64,000 bases of DNA from Bacteroidota bacterium (lineage in GTDB: Bacteria; Bacteroidota; Bacteroidia; CAIKAF01): contig JAEZEQ010000020.1 of assembly GCA_023432985.1 (NCBI GenBank), positions 1-64,000 of the forward strand, read 5' to 3'. The notes under the pieces are model-generated. The model searched no databases, was not told the DNA's origin, and saw nothing but the letters and a program-made list of their open reading frames with translations. Positions 33,930-42,679 of this stretch are shown piece after piece (position 1 is the stretch's first letter; every line of letters begins with the position of its first letter). The translations under genes were made by a program, and so were the position numbers.

Positions 33930-35360
33930 TTATATGCTTTGCTCCTTTTCCGATGATAGATTCAAATCCATAGCAAGCAGCATGCCGGCCATAGCCCAAA
34001 AGGGAACGGATGCTTTGTCGAGTTCCAAAAAATTATTCAATACACCATGTACAAAATAGGTGGTAAAACTCAAGGTAATCCACATAGCCAAACTTTTTAA
34101 GTCCGACTCTTTACTTCGTTGATAAACTCGATTTCCGGTATAAATTATTGCCCCGAATATGCCCAGTATAAACAGCAATCCCAATATCCCCTGTTCCGAC
34201 AAAGGACCTAAATATTCACTATGTGCATTTCCCAAATTTCCGGCATTGGTACTGATGAGGGTAACATGCGTAGATTTTTGGAAACGGGCATATACAAATT
34301 TATAGGTATTGGGGCCCCATCCGAATATCGGCCTTTCTTCGAACATGGAAAGCGCGCAATCCCACCGGTTCAACCGCTCTAAATTCGACGCATCGGTAGA
34401 GATATTCGACATGGATTGTATATGTTCCTGCAAATTGTCTGAACTATCTTGTTTGTTCCGACCCAGGTTGATGAACAATTGATCCTGAATCAACACAAAG
34501 GCTCCAATTGCCAACACGGCCGCCGTAGTGACCACATACCATCTGATTTTAAAACGAATGAGAAAATAGACGCCTATAGCAGCCACTATGCTCAACCAGG
34601 CCGCTCTTGTGTTCGACAATCGAAAGGCTACCAGAAAGGATATCAGTACGCCAAAAATGAGAATTTTTATAATCAGACTATGCTTATTCTTGAAACTATA
34701 TCCGAATAAAAATGGGAGTAAAAGTGCCAGAATCATCCCGTAGGCCGTATGATCGTGGTAGAAAGGGGACATCACCCAGTGTCCGGGTTGTTTCTCGAAA
34801 CCCCGTATAGCATGCTGATAGGTGGTGTAAAATATCACTATGAGTACGCCCAATACATGCGCCCATAAAAAACGGTAGATATTCTTTTTCTCTTTAAACA
34901 CTTCGCCCCCCAGAAAATAAAACACGCTTACAAACCAAAGTCTGGAAATCAGAAATTTGGCCGATACCAGCGGATATTCGCTATAGACCGTTGTCATCAA
35001 CATCCAAAGCAAATGCAATACAATGGCAATTCCTATGGGGTGCAGTACGATTCTTTTGTCGTAATTGCCTTGTATAAACAGTTTGGCGGCAAATACAAAC
35101 ATGGCCGAAATAATCAGGGGTTCGGCGGGGAGACTGAGGGCCGCTCCCAGATTCATATCCTCGAGGGTAATACTCAGCGGAGTTAGAAAAGATATCAGTA
35201 TTAAAAAATTATCAATGCGCACAAAGGCTACCGCCACAATCAACAATGCAACCGGCAATGCCGCAAACCAATAAAACTCTTTCCAAATCAAAACAGCGTT
35301 TAATAAGGCAAAAGTGGCCAAAATAAGACCAAAAATCCATTTTCTATTGGCTTGCAACAT
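33930..35360 (-). CDS. O-antigen ligase/polymerase family membrane protein (Wzy_C type)
   Basis: A 476-aa polytopic protein with about 10-12 hydrophobic segments and the Wzy_C periplasmic loop: a large hydrophilic stretch including RLNRWDCALSMFEERPIFGWGPNTY and AHSEYLGPLSEQGILGLL. Proteins of this superfamily either polymerise O-antigen or exopolysaccharide repeats or ligate them to lipid A. It follows a Wzz-like gene by 4 bp, which favours a role with that chain-length regulator, but ligase and polymerase cannot be separated by sequence alone. Confidence 0.85.
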   Translation of the reverse strand: MLQANRKWIFGLILATFALLNAVLIWKEFYWFAALPVALLIVAVAFVRIDNFLILISFLTPLSITLEDMNLGAALSLPAEPLIISAMFVFAAKLFIQGNYDKRIVLHPIGIAIVLHLLWMLMTTVYSEYPLVSAKFLISRLWFVSVFYFLGGEVFKEKKNIYRFLWAHVLGVLIVIFYTTYQHAIRGFEKQPGHWVMSPFYHDHTAYGMILALLLPFLFGYSFKNKHSLIIKILIFGVLISFLVAFRLSNTRAAWLSIVAAIGVYFLIRFKIRWYVVTTAAVLAIGAFVLIQDQLFINLGRNKQDSSDNLQEHIQSMSNISTDASNLERLNRWDCALSMFEERPIFGWGPNTYKFVYARFQKSTHVTLISTNAGNLGNAHSEYLGPLSEQGILGLLFILGIFGAIIYTGNRVYQRSKESDLKSLAMWITLSFTTYFVHGVLNNFLELDKASVPFWAMAGMLLAMDLNLSSEKEQSI

Positions 35361-35364
35361 GGAG

Positions 35365-36396
35365 TTAAGATTGCGCTTTGACTTTCTTATAGCTTCGGTA
35401 ATTATCTAATGCAATCAATATGAGTATTGACAAAATAAATGCTCCCAAGGCCGCCCCGGCAACTATTAACATGCGTTTGGGATAACTCTTTTTCTCGGCC
35501 GGGAAAGCGCGGTTAACTACGAATTTATGCGATATATTCTGCGTTGCATCTACGGTGGCTTCTTTTAGCTTAATTTTCATCAACGACAATTGTTCGCGAT
35601 ATAATTCCAGCCCCTCTTTCAATGCTGTATAAGGCCCTCCGTATTGCGAAAGTATATGCAATTTTTCCTCTAATGCTTTGATGGCTCTCTGGTCGCCTTT
35701 AGCTAATGCCGACGCATATTCTTTGTTGAGCACCTCCGATTGCGATTCATAGTCATTAATTCCCAGTAAACGAATTCTAGTCAGCGAATCTTCCATGCTC
35801 TGCACCATAGCCGCTAATTCGTCATATTCCTGTTGCACTATATACAAGCCTTCCATGGCTCTTTCTTTTTGCATGCGGTTTTTTACAGAATCGACAAGGT
35901 TCGCAATATCATTTGCAATATTGGAAGCTACAACCGGATCATGATCCATAACACGCACTTCTACCGAAAGAAATTCCGTACGCGCAAACTTGATATTCCC
36001 TTCATAGGTTTTTTGCAATTTGGTATAGGCAAACTTCGAAGAAGGATCTATATCATAATGTTCCATCAAATTATATTTTTGAATAATTCGATTTCTGATT
36101 TCATCGGAATTCAAAATCTGAATCAACTGGTCAGCATCATCTTCCATACCAAACTCAAGTATATCGGCCTTAGAACTACCCTGCACGTCGATTAGGGCTT
36201 TTGAAATAGAATGCGTAGTAGATGGAAACATAACCACCGTACTTTTATACTTATCCTGTATAAGAAAAGAAGCCCCGGCCGCAAGTACAGCCGCTGCAAA
36301 TGTTGCAATGCCAATGGGTTTCCACCAGCGAATAATAAAATCGATTACCTCTAAAGAGGAAAATGAAAATCCTTCTTTTTGTTTTTGATCCATCAT
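35365..36396 (-). CDS. Wzz-like polysaccharide chain-length determinant
   Basis: A 343-aa protein with TM1 near residues 30-52 (KPIGIATFAAAVLAAGASFL), the Wzz opening DKYKSTVVMFPST, a long helical periplasmic region and a Pro-rich exit (NRAFPAEKKSYPKRM) into TM2 (about 312-332). This is the two-TM polysaccharide co-polymerase design, without a cytoplasmic kinase domain. It sets glycan chain length with a Wzy-type polymerase. O-antigen-ligase-type genes flank it on both sides in the same direction, and all three are probably one unit. Confidence 0.88.
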   Translation of the reverse strand: MMDQKQKEGFSFSSLEVIDFIIRWWKPIGIATFAAAVLAAGASFLIQDKYKSTVVMFPSTTHSISKALIDVQGSSKADILEFGMEDDADQLIQILNSDEIRNRIIQKYNLMEHYDIDPSSKFAYTKLQKTYEGNIKFARTEFLSVEVRVMDHDPVVASNIANDIANLVDSVKNRMQKERAMEGLYIVQQEYDELAAMVQSMEDSLTRIRLLGINDYESQSEVLNKEYASALAKGDQRAIKALEEKLHILSQYGGPYTALKEGLELYREQLSLMKIKLKEATVDATQNISHKFVVNRAFPAEKKSYPKRMLIVAGAALGAFILSILILIALDNYRSYKKVKAQS

Positions 36397-36457
36397 GGGT
36401 TTACGGAATTTTAGACAAAATTAAAATTATAAATGAAGTCGCAGCCGCTATCTACTT

Positions 36458-38032
36458 TTATTTATTTTCCGGCCTATACAACAAATGGGTAAAAAAGCAT
36501 ATAAATGTTATGGAAGCCTGGGTCTCGAACACGTCTTCATTGAGCATGCTCAACAAGGTAATGAGACTGAAAAAGAAAAGTAATCTATTGTTTTTTCCAC
36601 CGTATAAAATGGGATATAATAGGGTTGTAATAAGCCAAATGGCACCAAATACCCCCAAAGCAACGGCTGTTGAAAGAAACTGATTATGGGCGCTGTAGGA
36701 CTTATCATATCGAATCGGATTTTCGGATGCATATACGGCTTTTTGCAATTCCATACGCAGATCGCCCGCACCTACTCCGGCAAGATGATTATTGCGAATC
36801 ACTTTCCATGCGGCCTTCCATAATTCGAATCGTGTCGCCAGAGATTTACCTTGCGCATCACCCGAACCCCACCAAACTTCCAGCTCCCATAGCGTTTCAT
36901 ATATACGACCACTCAATCCGAAAAATGCCGTATAACGATAATTGGGAATACCCTTTTCTACGTTTCGTATATCGGCATCGGTCATTTTTTGCATACCTAA
37001 AGCATCTTTGGAATAATTGCGCGAAGTCATATAACGCAATAAGGTATAATGTACGGCCCAATCGTTCGCAAAATAATCGATATCGGAACGGGCATTCCAT
37101 GCGTCCACCAATTCGCCCGTACAATAATCTTTAAATACATAGCGGCCATTTTCATAAAATTCCTGCCCCGGCTTGTTTTCATATAAGCATCCGGCTGCCG
37201 AATATTGAGGCTCGTCGGAAAAAACTACTTTCTCCCTGTCGAAAAAATGGTATACATGAAAGCCTGTAAAAACAAGGCTACTCAACAGTGGCAACCAGCA
37301 AAGGGCAACCAAAATCCTTGCTTTTTTTCTGTTTTTCATTTCTAAAGCAAAAAAGAAACCGGCCACCAAACTCAGAACGAAAAGAATAAACAGAGCGGTC
37401 AGGGATTTCAGTATGACCAACCAAATAAGGAAAATTACAATGCCGGCTATATAGAGTGCAGGGTGAAAAAATCGGTATTTTTTGAGTCGATTTTGCAGAA
37501 AATAGGCCATAATCCATATACCCATGACCAAAAAAATGCCCATACGTATATGCGAAACCAATGGGGAAAGCGATCTATAATCGGCCATTACGCTATATGG
37601 ATCGGAAAGTAATATAAAAAGTCCGACCAAAATATGTCCCATTAATCCGAGCAAAAATGCATGCAAGACGGCAGAGAACTTAATCATGCTTAAGCGAGGC
37701 ATTACGGCTATAGCAGTGGCAAATACCCATAAAGGCATTTTGGTGCGTATATCATTCCAGAAATATATCTGATCTTCGGAATGAAATCCGGATAATAGAA
37801 ACAGGAGAAAAAGGCCAATCCACATTAAGGCCAAATTGTTCGATTTAAGTCGCTTCCACTTAGTGCCATAATGCAATCCGCCAAATACCGCAATGCCAAA
37901 ACCAAACTGGGCTATGCTCATACCTATATGCGAAAGGGGCAGACTTATGGCGACCAGAAGCAGCGAAAAGAAATAAATATTTTCGAAGAATTGAATGAAT
38001 GCGTGTTTATTATAGAGCGGTGTCGATTGCAA
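36458..38032 (-). CDS. Second O-antigen ligase/polymerase-family membrane protein
   Basis: A 524-aa membrane protein with about ten hydrophobic segments, the first near residues 15-50 and the last near 465-515. A long periplasmic loop of about 190 residues (from YHFFDREKVVFSDEPQYSAAG to RFELWKAAWKVIRNNHLAGVGAGDLR) includes the Wzy_C-type VGAGDLR and AHNQFLSTAVALGVFGAI. The loop is unusually long and contains two cysteines (AAGCLYENK, KDYCTGELV) that could form a disulfide. It differs clearly from the other ligase-like gene at 33930, so the pair may split polymerase and ligase roles. Confidence 0.8.
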   Translation of the reverse strand: MQSTPLYNKHAFIQFFENIYFFSLLLVAISLPLSHIGMSIAQFGFGIAVFGGLHYGTKWKRLKSNNLALMWIGLFLLFLLSGFHSEDQIYFWNDIRTKMPLWVFATAIAVMPRLSMIKFSAVLHAFLLGLMGHILVGLFILLSDPYSVMADYRSLSPLVSHIRMGIFLVMGIWIMAYFLQNRLKKYRFFHPALYIAGIVIFLIWLVILKSLTALFILFVLSLVAGFFFALEMKNRKKARILVALCWLPLLSSLVFTGFHVYHFFDREKVVFSDEPQYSAAGCLYENKPGQEFYENGRYVFKDYCTGELVDAWNARSDIDYFANDWAVHYTLLRYMTSRNYSKDALGMQKMTDADIRNVEKGIPNYRYTAFFGLSGRIYETLWELEVWWGSGDAQGKSLATRFELWKAAWKVIRNNHLAGVGAGDLRMELQKAVYASENPIRYDKSYSAHNQFLSTAVALGVFGAIWLITTLLYPILYGGKNNRLLFFFSLITLLSMLNEDVFETQASITFICFFTHLLYRPENK

Positions 38033-38089
38033 GGCTTTTGTTTAACAGGTTTTTTTTCGTTTTTTTATAGCGTAAAATTATAATTAGTT

Positions 38090-39223
38090 TTGAAAGTAGT
38101 AGTCAACTGTAAATCTCTTAAGCCAAAACGTCTCGACGGTATTGGCGTATATACGTTGGAACTACTGAGAGAACTGGTTCAAAAACGGAAGGATTGGGAA
38201 TTTATTTTTGTCTACGACAAGATCCCGAAAAATGCCTACACTTTTCCGTCTAATGTGAAACAGATATCCTGGTTATGCCCTACCTACAGGCCTTTTATTC
38301 TCAAGCCTTATTTAGCATATTTGAATTGGGTTTGTAAACGCGAAAAGGCAGATCTATTGTTTTGCCCCGACGGTTGGGGTCCGACGCGCCCCCATGTGCC
38401 CATGCTGTGCACTATTCACGATTTAAATTTCGAACGAAATCCGGAATATTTACCTAAAAATTGGGCTGAAATTTACCGAAATTCTTACCCTAAAATTGCC
38501 CAAAATTCGGATCATATTTTCACGGTTTCTCATTTTTCGAAGTCCGAAATTATAGAATTATACGGGATTTCTGCAGATAAAATTTCGGTTAGCTATAATG
38601 CGGTAAACAAGCGTTATAAGCCAATTGAAGAACATGAAAAAATAATAATAAGACAAAAATTGGGCATAGATTTACCCTATTTTTTATATGTGGGAACCTT
38701 ACATGCGCGCAAGAATATAAAAGGCATGTTTAAGTCCTACCAATTATACCGAAAAGCAGGCGGAACCTGGCCTTTAGTCATAGTTGGCGAAAGTTTGTTC
38801 GGAGATGAGTTATCCGGTTATTGGGCAGATAATTATCCTTATAAATCGGATGTTATTTTTACGGGTCGCTTATCGGATGAAGAGCTGGCCCGGCATTATG
38901 CAGCGGCGGGAGCTCTGTTTTTTATTCCTTTTTATGAGGGATTCGGAATTCCGGTTTTGGAAGCTATGGCATCGGGTATACCGATATTGACCTCCTCCGG
39001 AAGTAGTCTCCCCGAAATTGTAGGAAGCGCAGCTTTGGTAGCCGAACCTGATGATGCAACCTACATAGCACAAATGTTGCTGGAATTGGAACGAAATACC
39101 TATTTGAGGCAAGAATTGGTACGCCGCGGTTTTGCACGTGTTGCCGATTTTAGTTGGCATAAGAGCATGGAAATAATCGAACAAAAAATGGCGTTGTATG
39201 ACAAGTCTGAAGCTCTATCTTGA
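38090..39223 (+). CDS. Family 4 glycosyltransferase (GT-B fold)
   Basis: A 377-aa GT4 enzyme: an N-terminal acceptor domain with LDGIGVYTLELLRELV, and a C-terminal donor domain with FLYVGTLHARKNIKGM, FTGRLSDEELARHYAAA and the E-x7-E motif EGFGIPVLE (then AMASGIPIL and SLPEIVG). It moves a sugar from a nucleotide donor, most likely in surface glycan synthesis given the neighbouring Wzz/ligase genes. It appears to start at TTG (38090), because the encoded KVVVNCK is the first strand of the fold and no ATG or GTG precedes it in frame. Confidence 0.88.
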   Translation: MKVVVNCKSLKPKRLDGIGVYTLELLRELVQKRKDWEFIFVYDKIPKNAYTFPSNVKQISWLCPTYRPFILKPYLAYLNWVCKREKADLLFCPDGWGPTRPHVPMLCTIHDLNFERNPEYLPKNWAEIYRNSYPKIAQNSDHIFTVSHFSKSEIIELYGISADKISVSYNAVNKRYKPIEEHEKIIIRQKLGIDLPYFLYVGTLHARKNIKGMFKSYQLYRKAGGTWPLVIVGESLFGDELSGYWADNYPYKSDVIFTGRLSDEELARHYAAAGALFFIPFYEGFGIPVLEAMASGIPILTSSGSSLPEIVGSAALVAEPDDATYIAQMLLELERNTYLRQELVRRGFARVADFSWHKSMEIIEQKMALYDKSEALS

Positions 39224-39803
39224 AAAAGGCAGATTGGAAGCAGGCTGCGATGAGGCGGGACGCGGTTGCTTGGCCGGCCCGGTAACTGCAGCGGCGGTTA
39301 TATTGAATCCGAAAAAAAGAATAAAAGGACTAAACGACAGCAAACAATTGTCCGAAATTAAAAGAAAAATCTTGGCCGAGGAGATTAAAGACAAAGCTCT
39401 TGCCTGGGCAGTGGCATTTGTAGAACCCTCCGAAATAGATCGTATAAATATTTTGCAAGCAAGTATCCTGGCCATGAATCAAGCCGTGAATATGCTGACT
39501 CCACAGCCCGATTTTTTATTGATAGACGGGAATCGTTTTCGCTCTATGTATACCATTCCCTTCCAAACGGTGATTAAGGGCGATGCCCTATTTCAAAGTA
39601 TTGCAGCAGCATCCATTTTGGCAAAAACGGAACGAGACCTGCATATGGAAGAAATGCATCTGAAATATCCCATTTATCAATGGGATAAAAACAAAGGTTA
39701 TCCGACCAAAGATCATCGCATGGCTATTATGCAACACGGTGTATGTCCATTACACCGTAAGAGTTTTCGTAAAACAGACCCTCAACTGAAATTATTTAAG
39801 TAA
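39198..39803 (+). CDS. rnhB: Ribonuclease HII
   Basis: A 201-aa enzyme with the catalytic carboxylates D18 and E19 (GCDEAGRGCLAGPV) and D110 (LLIDGNRF), plus the LNDSKQLSE segment. It removes ribonucleotides and RNA primers from DNA. Its ATG lies 26 bp inside the glycosyltransferase gene, so the two are translationally linked although their functions are unrelated. A bidirectional terminator follows. Confidence 0.95.
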   Translation: MTSLKLYLEKGRLEAGCDEAGRGCLAGPVTAAAVILNPKKRIKGLNDSKQLSEIKRKILAEEIKDKALAWAVAFVEPSEIDRINILQASILAMNQAVNMLTPQPDFLLIDGNRFRSMYTIPFQTVIKGDALFQSIAAASILAKTERDLHMEEMHLKYPIYQWDKNKGYPTKDHRMAIMQHGVCPLHRKSFRKTDPQLKLFK

Positions 39804-39805
39804 GC

Positions 39806-39836
39806 AAAAAAAAAGCCATCCGAAGATGGCTTTTCA
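39806..39836. terminator. Bidirectional terminator between rnhB and gldJ
   Basis: AAAAGCCATC (39811-39820), loop CGAA, and GATGGCTTTT (39825-39834). The long A-run to the left serves as a T-tract for the minus strand, and a shorter T-run serves the plus strand. Confidence 0.9.
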
Positions 39837-39839
39837 TTA

Positions 39840-41414
39840 TTATTTACTCATGAGCTTACGCCCACCTTTCATTTTCTTTTTACCTACTTTCTTCAGGTTA
39901 TTCTTACGTGCTTTTCCTTTTCCAAGACCAACCGGACTACCGATACGATCCATAGCACAACGGAAACCGATCCATGCTGTAGACTGACGCTCATCAAGGA
40001 AACGTCTGGTACCTGCTACCATCCAATAAGCCGGATCTTTCCAGGAGCCACCTTTTACAACTTTTGCTGCGTCATTGATAATTGAGGTACGAGAGAATTC
40101 GTACATCAACGCATTTTTCATAGAAGTATCGGCATAAGATTCATCATTATAATAGATAGAAGAGTTATAATCTCCATCTATATAATCACGATAATCGGCT
40201 TTTTTGTAGTTACGACGATTGATATTTTCTTCTACAGTAACATTCACGTACTGAATGCGACCCAATGAATCTTTTTGTTCAACAATTCCTTCTACATCTA
40301 CCAATTTCTTTTTGAAAACGTTACCTCTGAAAGGGTTATAATCATCGTTATCGGTAAGAGAAAGCGGACGATAGGTGTCGAGTACCCATTCAGATACGTT
40401 ACCAGCCATATTATAGAGTCCATAATCATTAGGCCAGTATGAGTAAACCGGAGCGGTTACATCTGCATTATCGTTCAAGTGACCTGCTGCACCCATATAA
40501 TCGCCTCTACCTCTACGGAAGTTGGCTACGAAATCTCCTTTAAATTTATCGTTAGGATTACGTGCAATATGGCCTGTCCATGGATACATTTTACGGTCCA
40601 TGATAATTTCGCGATCGGAACTTGGATCGGTATTACCTATAAGAGAAAGCGCTGCATATTCCCATTCTGCTTCTGTAGGCAAGCGATAGCTGGGAAGAAG
40701 AATTCCGTCTTCCATGCGTACTTTTCTATATCCGGAACCGGTTGGGTTCAAATCTTTAACGCCGGGATTCTTTTTAGAAGAAAGCGGCTCATATTGGCCT
40801 GCAAAATAAGCTTCTGTATTGAAGTTCTCTTCACCGATTTGGTTTGGATTCACATCAATAATACCTTCACGGATAAGGATTTGCTCGTTCACACGATCCG
40901 ATCTCCATGCAGCATAATCATTTGCTTGCAACCAGTTCACACCCACTACAGGATAATCCTGATAAGCGGGGTGTCTTAAATAATATTCAACTTTAGGCTC
41001 ATTATACGCCAATTTTTGACGCCAAACCAAAGTATCGGGAAGGGCATTTTTCAAAACTTCGGGATAATCCAAAGCCCAAACGCGGCCAATCCAATATAAA
41101 TATTCTCTATAGTGCAAATTGGTAACTTCCGTTTCATCCATGTAGAAAGAGTGCACGGTAACACGACGAGGCATATTATCCCAATCGTACATAACATCCT
41201 GCTCGGTTCTACCTTGCACAAATGTACCCCCTTCGATAAGTACGAGGTTGGGCCCTGTTTCTTGTTCTTGATAGGCAATTTTTTCGAAACCGCCGTTTTT
41301 GGAATCATTATAATTCCACCCCGTACTAGACGAGGTAGGCTTCTTACATCCTGCGGCGGCTATAACACCGAGGCTAAGAAGAACGGCTCCTTTTTTTATG
41401 AGTGACTTTTTCAT
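39840..41414 (-). CDS. gldJ: Gliding motility lipoprotein GldJ (FGE-sulfatase fold)
   Basis: A 524-aa lipoprotein (lipobox AAGC) with an FGE-sulfatase/SUMF1-like domain: NLVLIEGGTFVQG, HSFYMDETEVTNLHYREYLYW, YPVVGVNWLQANDYAAWRSDRVNE, LPTEAEWEYAA, GNVSEWVLD, VVKGGSWKD and IGFRCAMDRIG, ending in a Lys-rich tail. It resembles Flavobacterium GldJ more than GldK. In that genus gldJ is a close neighbour of porU and porV, as here, which supports the call. GldJ is needed for T9SS assembly and gliding and stabilises GldK. The start at 41414 gives the intact lipoprotein signal. Confidence 0.82.
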   Translation of the reverse strand: MKKSLIKKGAVLLSLGVIAAAGCKKPTSSSTGWNYNDSKNGGFEKIAYQEQETGPNLVLIEGGTFVQGRTEQDVMYDWDNMPRRVTVHSFYMDETEVTNLHYREYLYWIGRVWALDYPEVLKNALPDTLVWRQKLAYNEPKVEYYLRHPAYQDYPVVGVNWLQANDYAAWRSDRVNEQILIREGIIDVNPNQIGEENFNTEAYFAGQYEPLSSKKNPGVKDLNPTGSGYRKVRMEDGILLPSYRLPTEAEWEYAALSLIGNTDPSSDREIIMDRKMYPWTGHIARNPNDKFKGDFVANFRRGRGDYMGAAGHLNDNADVTAPVYSYWPNDYGLYNMAGNVSEWVLDTYRPLSLTDNDDYNPFRGNVFKKKLVDVEGIVEQKDSLGRIQYVNVTVEENINRRNYKKADYRDYIDGDYNSSIYYNDESYADTSMKNALMYEFSRTSIINDAAKVVKGGSWKDPAYWMVAGTRRFLDERQSTAWIGFRCAMDRIGSPVGLGKGKARKNNLKKVGKKKMKGGRKLMSK

Positions 41415-41432
41415 ACACATAGATGATTTGTA

Positions 41433-41440
41433 CAAATATA
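41433..41440 (-). promoter_or_regulatory. -7 box (TATATTTG) for gldJ
   Basis: TATATTTG on the minus strand, 18 bp before the gldJ ATG. A TTGTAACAA palindrome and an overlapping hairpin lie just upstream (41447-41468). Confidence 0.55.
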
Positions 41441-41446
41441 TAACTG

Positions 41447-41468
41447 TTGTAACAATGTTAAATTGTTA
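41447..41468. promoter_or_regulatory. Overlapping palindromes upstream of gldJ
   Basis: TTGTAACAA (41447-41455) overlaps a 7-bp dyad, TAACAAT (41450-41456) with ATTGTTA (41462-41468). Neither is followed by a T-tract, so an operator is likelier than a terminator. Confidence 0.4.
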
Positions 41469-41491
41469 TAGTGTGAAAGTTTAAGTTTTTT

Positions 41492-42463
41492 TTAGAATGA
41501 TGGACAACGAACTGTTCTGAATTTCTTTTGTGGAGGTCGGCATGGAAGCTGGAATCCGAGAGAAACTTCGTGCGAACCACCGGATGCGTTGGTCAGCCTC
41601 GAAATGGTGAAATCGTAACTGTATCCGATTCTGAAATTTCCTTTTTGAATTCCGGCCAATATGATAAATGAATCCAGGTTTCTATACCAAAGCCCACCCA
41701 CAAACACACCTTTTGTTGCATAAAGCCCAAGGTTAAGCTGGTTGAAGTTTTGCTGACGTTGATAAATGATATTGGGCGAAATAGTAGCCGGACTCACATA
41801 TTTGCTTCTTTTATTCAATTGGAATAAGGCTCCGAAATGCGCGGTGAACTTAATTGGCAAACGCGCCTGACCTAAAAAGCCTTCATTGGGACGAGTGAGG
41901 TGATGCACGGCAATACCTCCGTAAAAATTCTCTGAATAAGCTACTATACCGGCAGCCACGTCAAAATATCGGGTAGTCAGATTAGGCTGTGCTTCCTGAG
42001 TCGAATACACAAAACCATAGCGAGAATCAATCTGATCGCCGAATGTCAATTTCGACCAATCAATACTCCTTTGCCCATAAGCTGCCTGTACGCCGAAACG
42101 CATGGTAAATTTACGGGTTACATTCAATTGATAGGAATACATCAATGCCGCATAAGTCGAATTCAAGGTGCGATTGCCAGAGAAATCAGTATATACATAA
42201 GCACCTATACCACCTTGCAGCGGATAGAAATGCTGATCATAGGACAAACTATAAGTTTGATAATTCCCGCTAATATTAGCCCATTGATTTCTATAATTCA
42301 CGTTAAATCGCGCACATCTTGCCGAACCGGCAAATGCGGGATTAAGATACAGTGGATTTGCATAGAACTGCGAAAATTGCGGATCTTGTGCGAAACCCTG
42401 GTCCATTGGAAGTATCATTGCTATACAAAGGACCCACAGATATTGATGAAGCTTCAAACGCAT
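41492..42463 (-). CDS. PorP/SprF family type IX secretion membrane protein
   Basis: A 323-aa outer-membrane protein with a signal peptide (ending GFAQ) and the PorP/SprF opening QDPQFSQFYANPLYLNPAFAG. Regular amphipathic beta strands follow (YSLSYDQHFYP, GGIGAYVYTD, FTMRFGVQAAYGQ) up to HEVSLGFQLPC. Members work with CHU_C (type B) cargo such as SprB, and many are encoded beside their cargo; here the gene stands between gldJ and porU instead. The C-terminal ~15 residues (CRPPQKKFRTVRCPSF) extend past the last strand with two Cys. It is co-directional with gldJ, 77 bp upstream of it. Confidence 0.9.
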   Translation of the reverse strand: MRLKLHQYLWVLCIAMILPMDQGFAQDPQFSQFYANPLYLNPAFAGSARCARFNVNYRNQWANISGNYQTYSLSYDQHFYPLQGGIGAYVYTDFSGNRTLNSTYAALMYSYQLNVTRKFTMRFGVQAAYGQRSIDWSKLTFGDQIDSRYGFVYSTQEAQPNLTTRYFDVAAGIVAYSENFYGGIAVHHLTRPNEGFLGQARLPIKFTAHFGALFQLNKRSKYVSPATISPNIIYQRQQNFNQLNLGLYATKGVFVGGLWYRNLDSFIILAGIQKGNFRIGYSYDFTISRLTNASGGSHEVSLGFQLPCRPPQKKFRTVRCPSF

Positions 42464-42516
42464 CTTTATTTCAGGTAAATTTTTAGTCTAAACGCTTTTA
42501 TATAAAGTTTTGGTAT

Positions 42517-42546
42517 ATTTCTATTCTGAACGGTAAAAATAGAAAT
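42517..42546. promoter_or_regulatory. Inverted repeat in the porP/porU divergent promoter region
   Basis: ATTTCTATT (42517-42525) and AATAGAAAT (42538-42546) are perfect 9-bp arms separated by 12 bp, in the 216-bp gap between porP and porU. A palindrome AACAATTGTT (42564-42573) lies nearby. Confidence 0.45.
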
Positions 42547-42623
42547 CGTTTTTTGAAATGCAAAACAATTGTTAAAAAAAAAATATTTTTTACCCCTCTT
42601 TATTTCAAATATTCTCTATGTTC

Positions 42624-42657
42624 TTGCAATAAATTCAGGTTTTTTAAGTTAACTTTG
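42624..42657 (+). promoter_or_regulatory. Promoter of porU (TTG-N23-TAACTTTG)
   Basis: TTG at 42624-42626 and TAACTTTG at 42650-42657; spacing is at the upper end of the Bacteroidota range. The ATG is 22 bp downstream. Confidence 0.6.
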
Positions 42658-42679
42658 GTTACAATTTAGAATTATCCAT

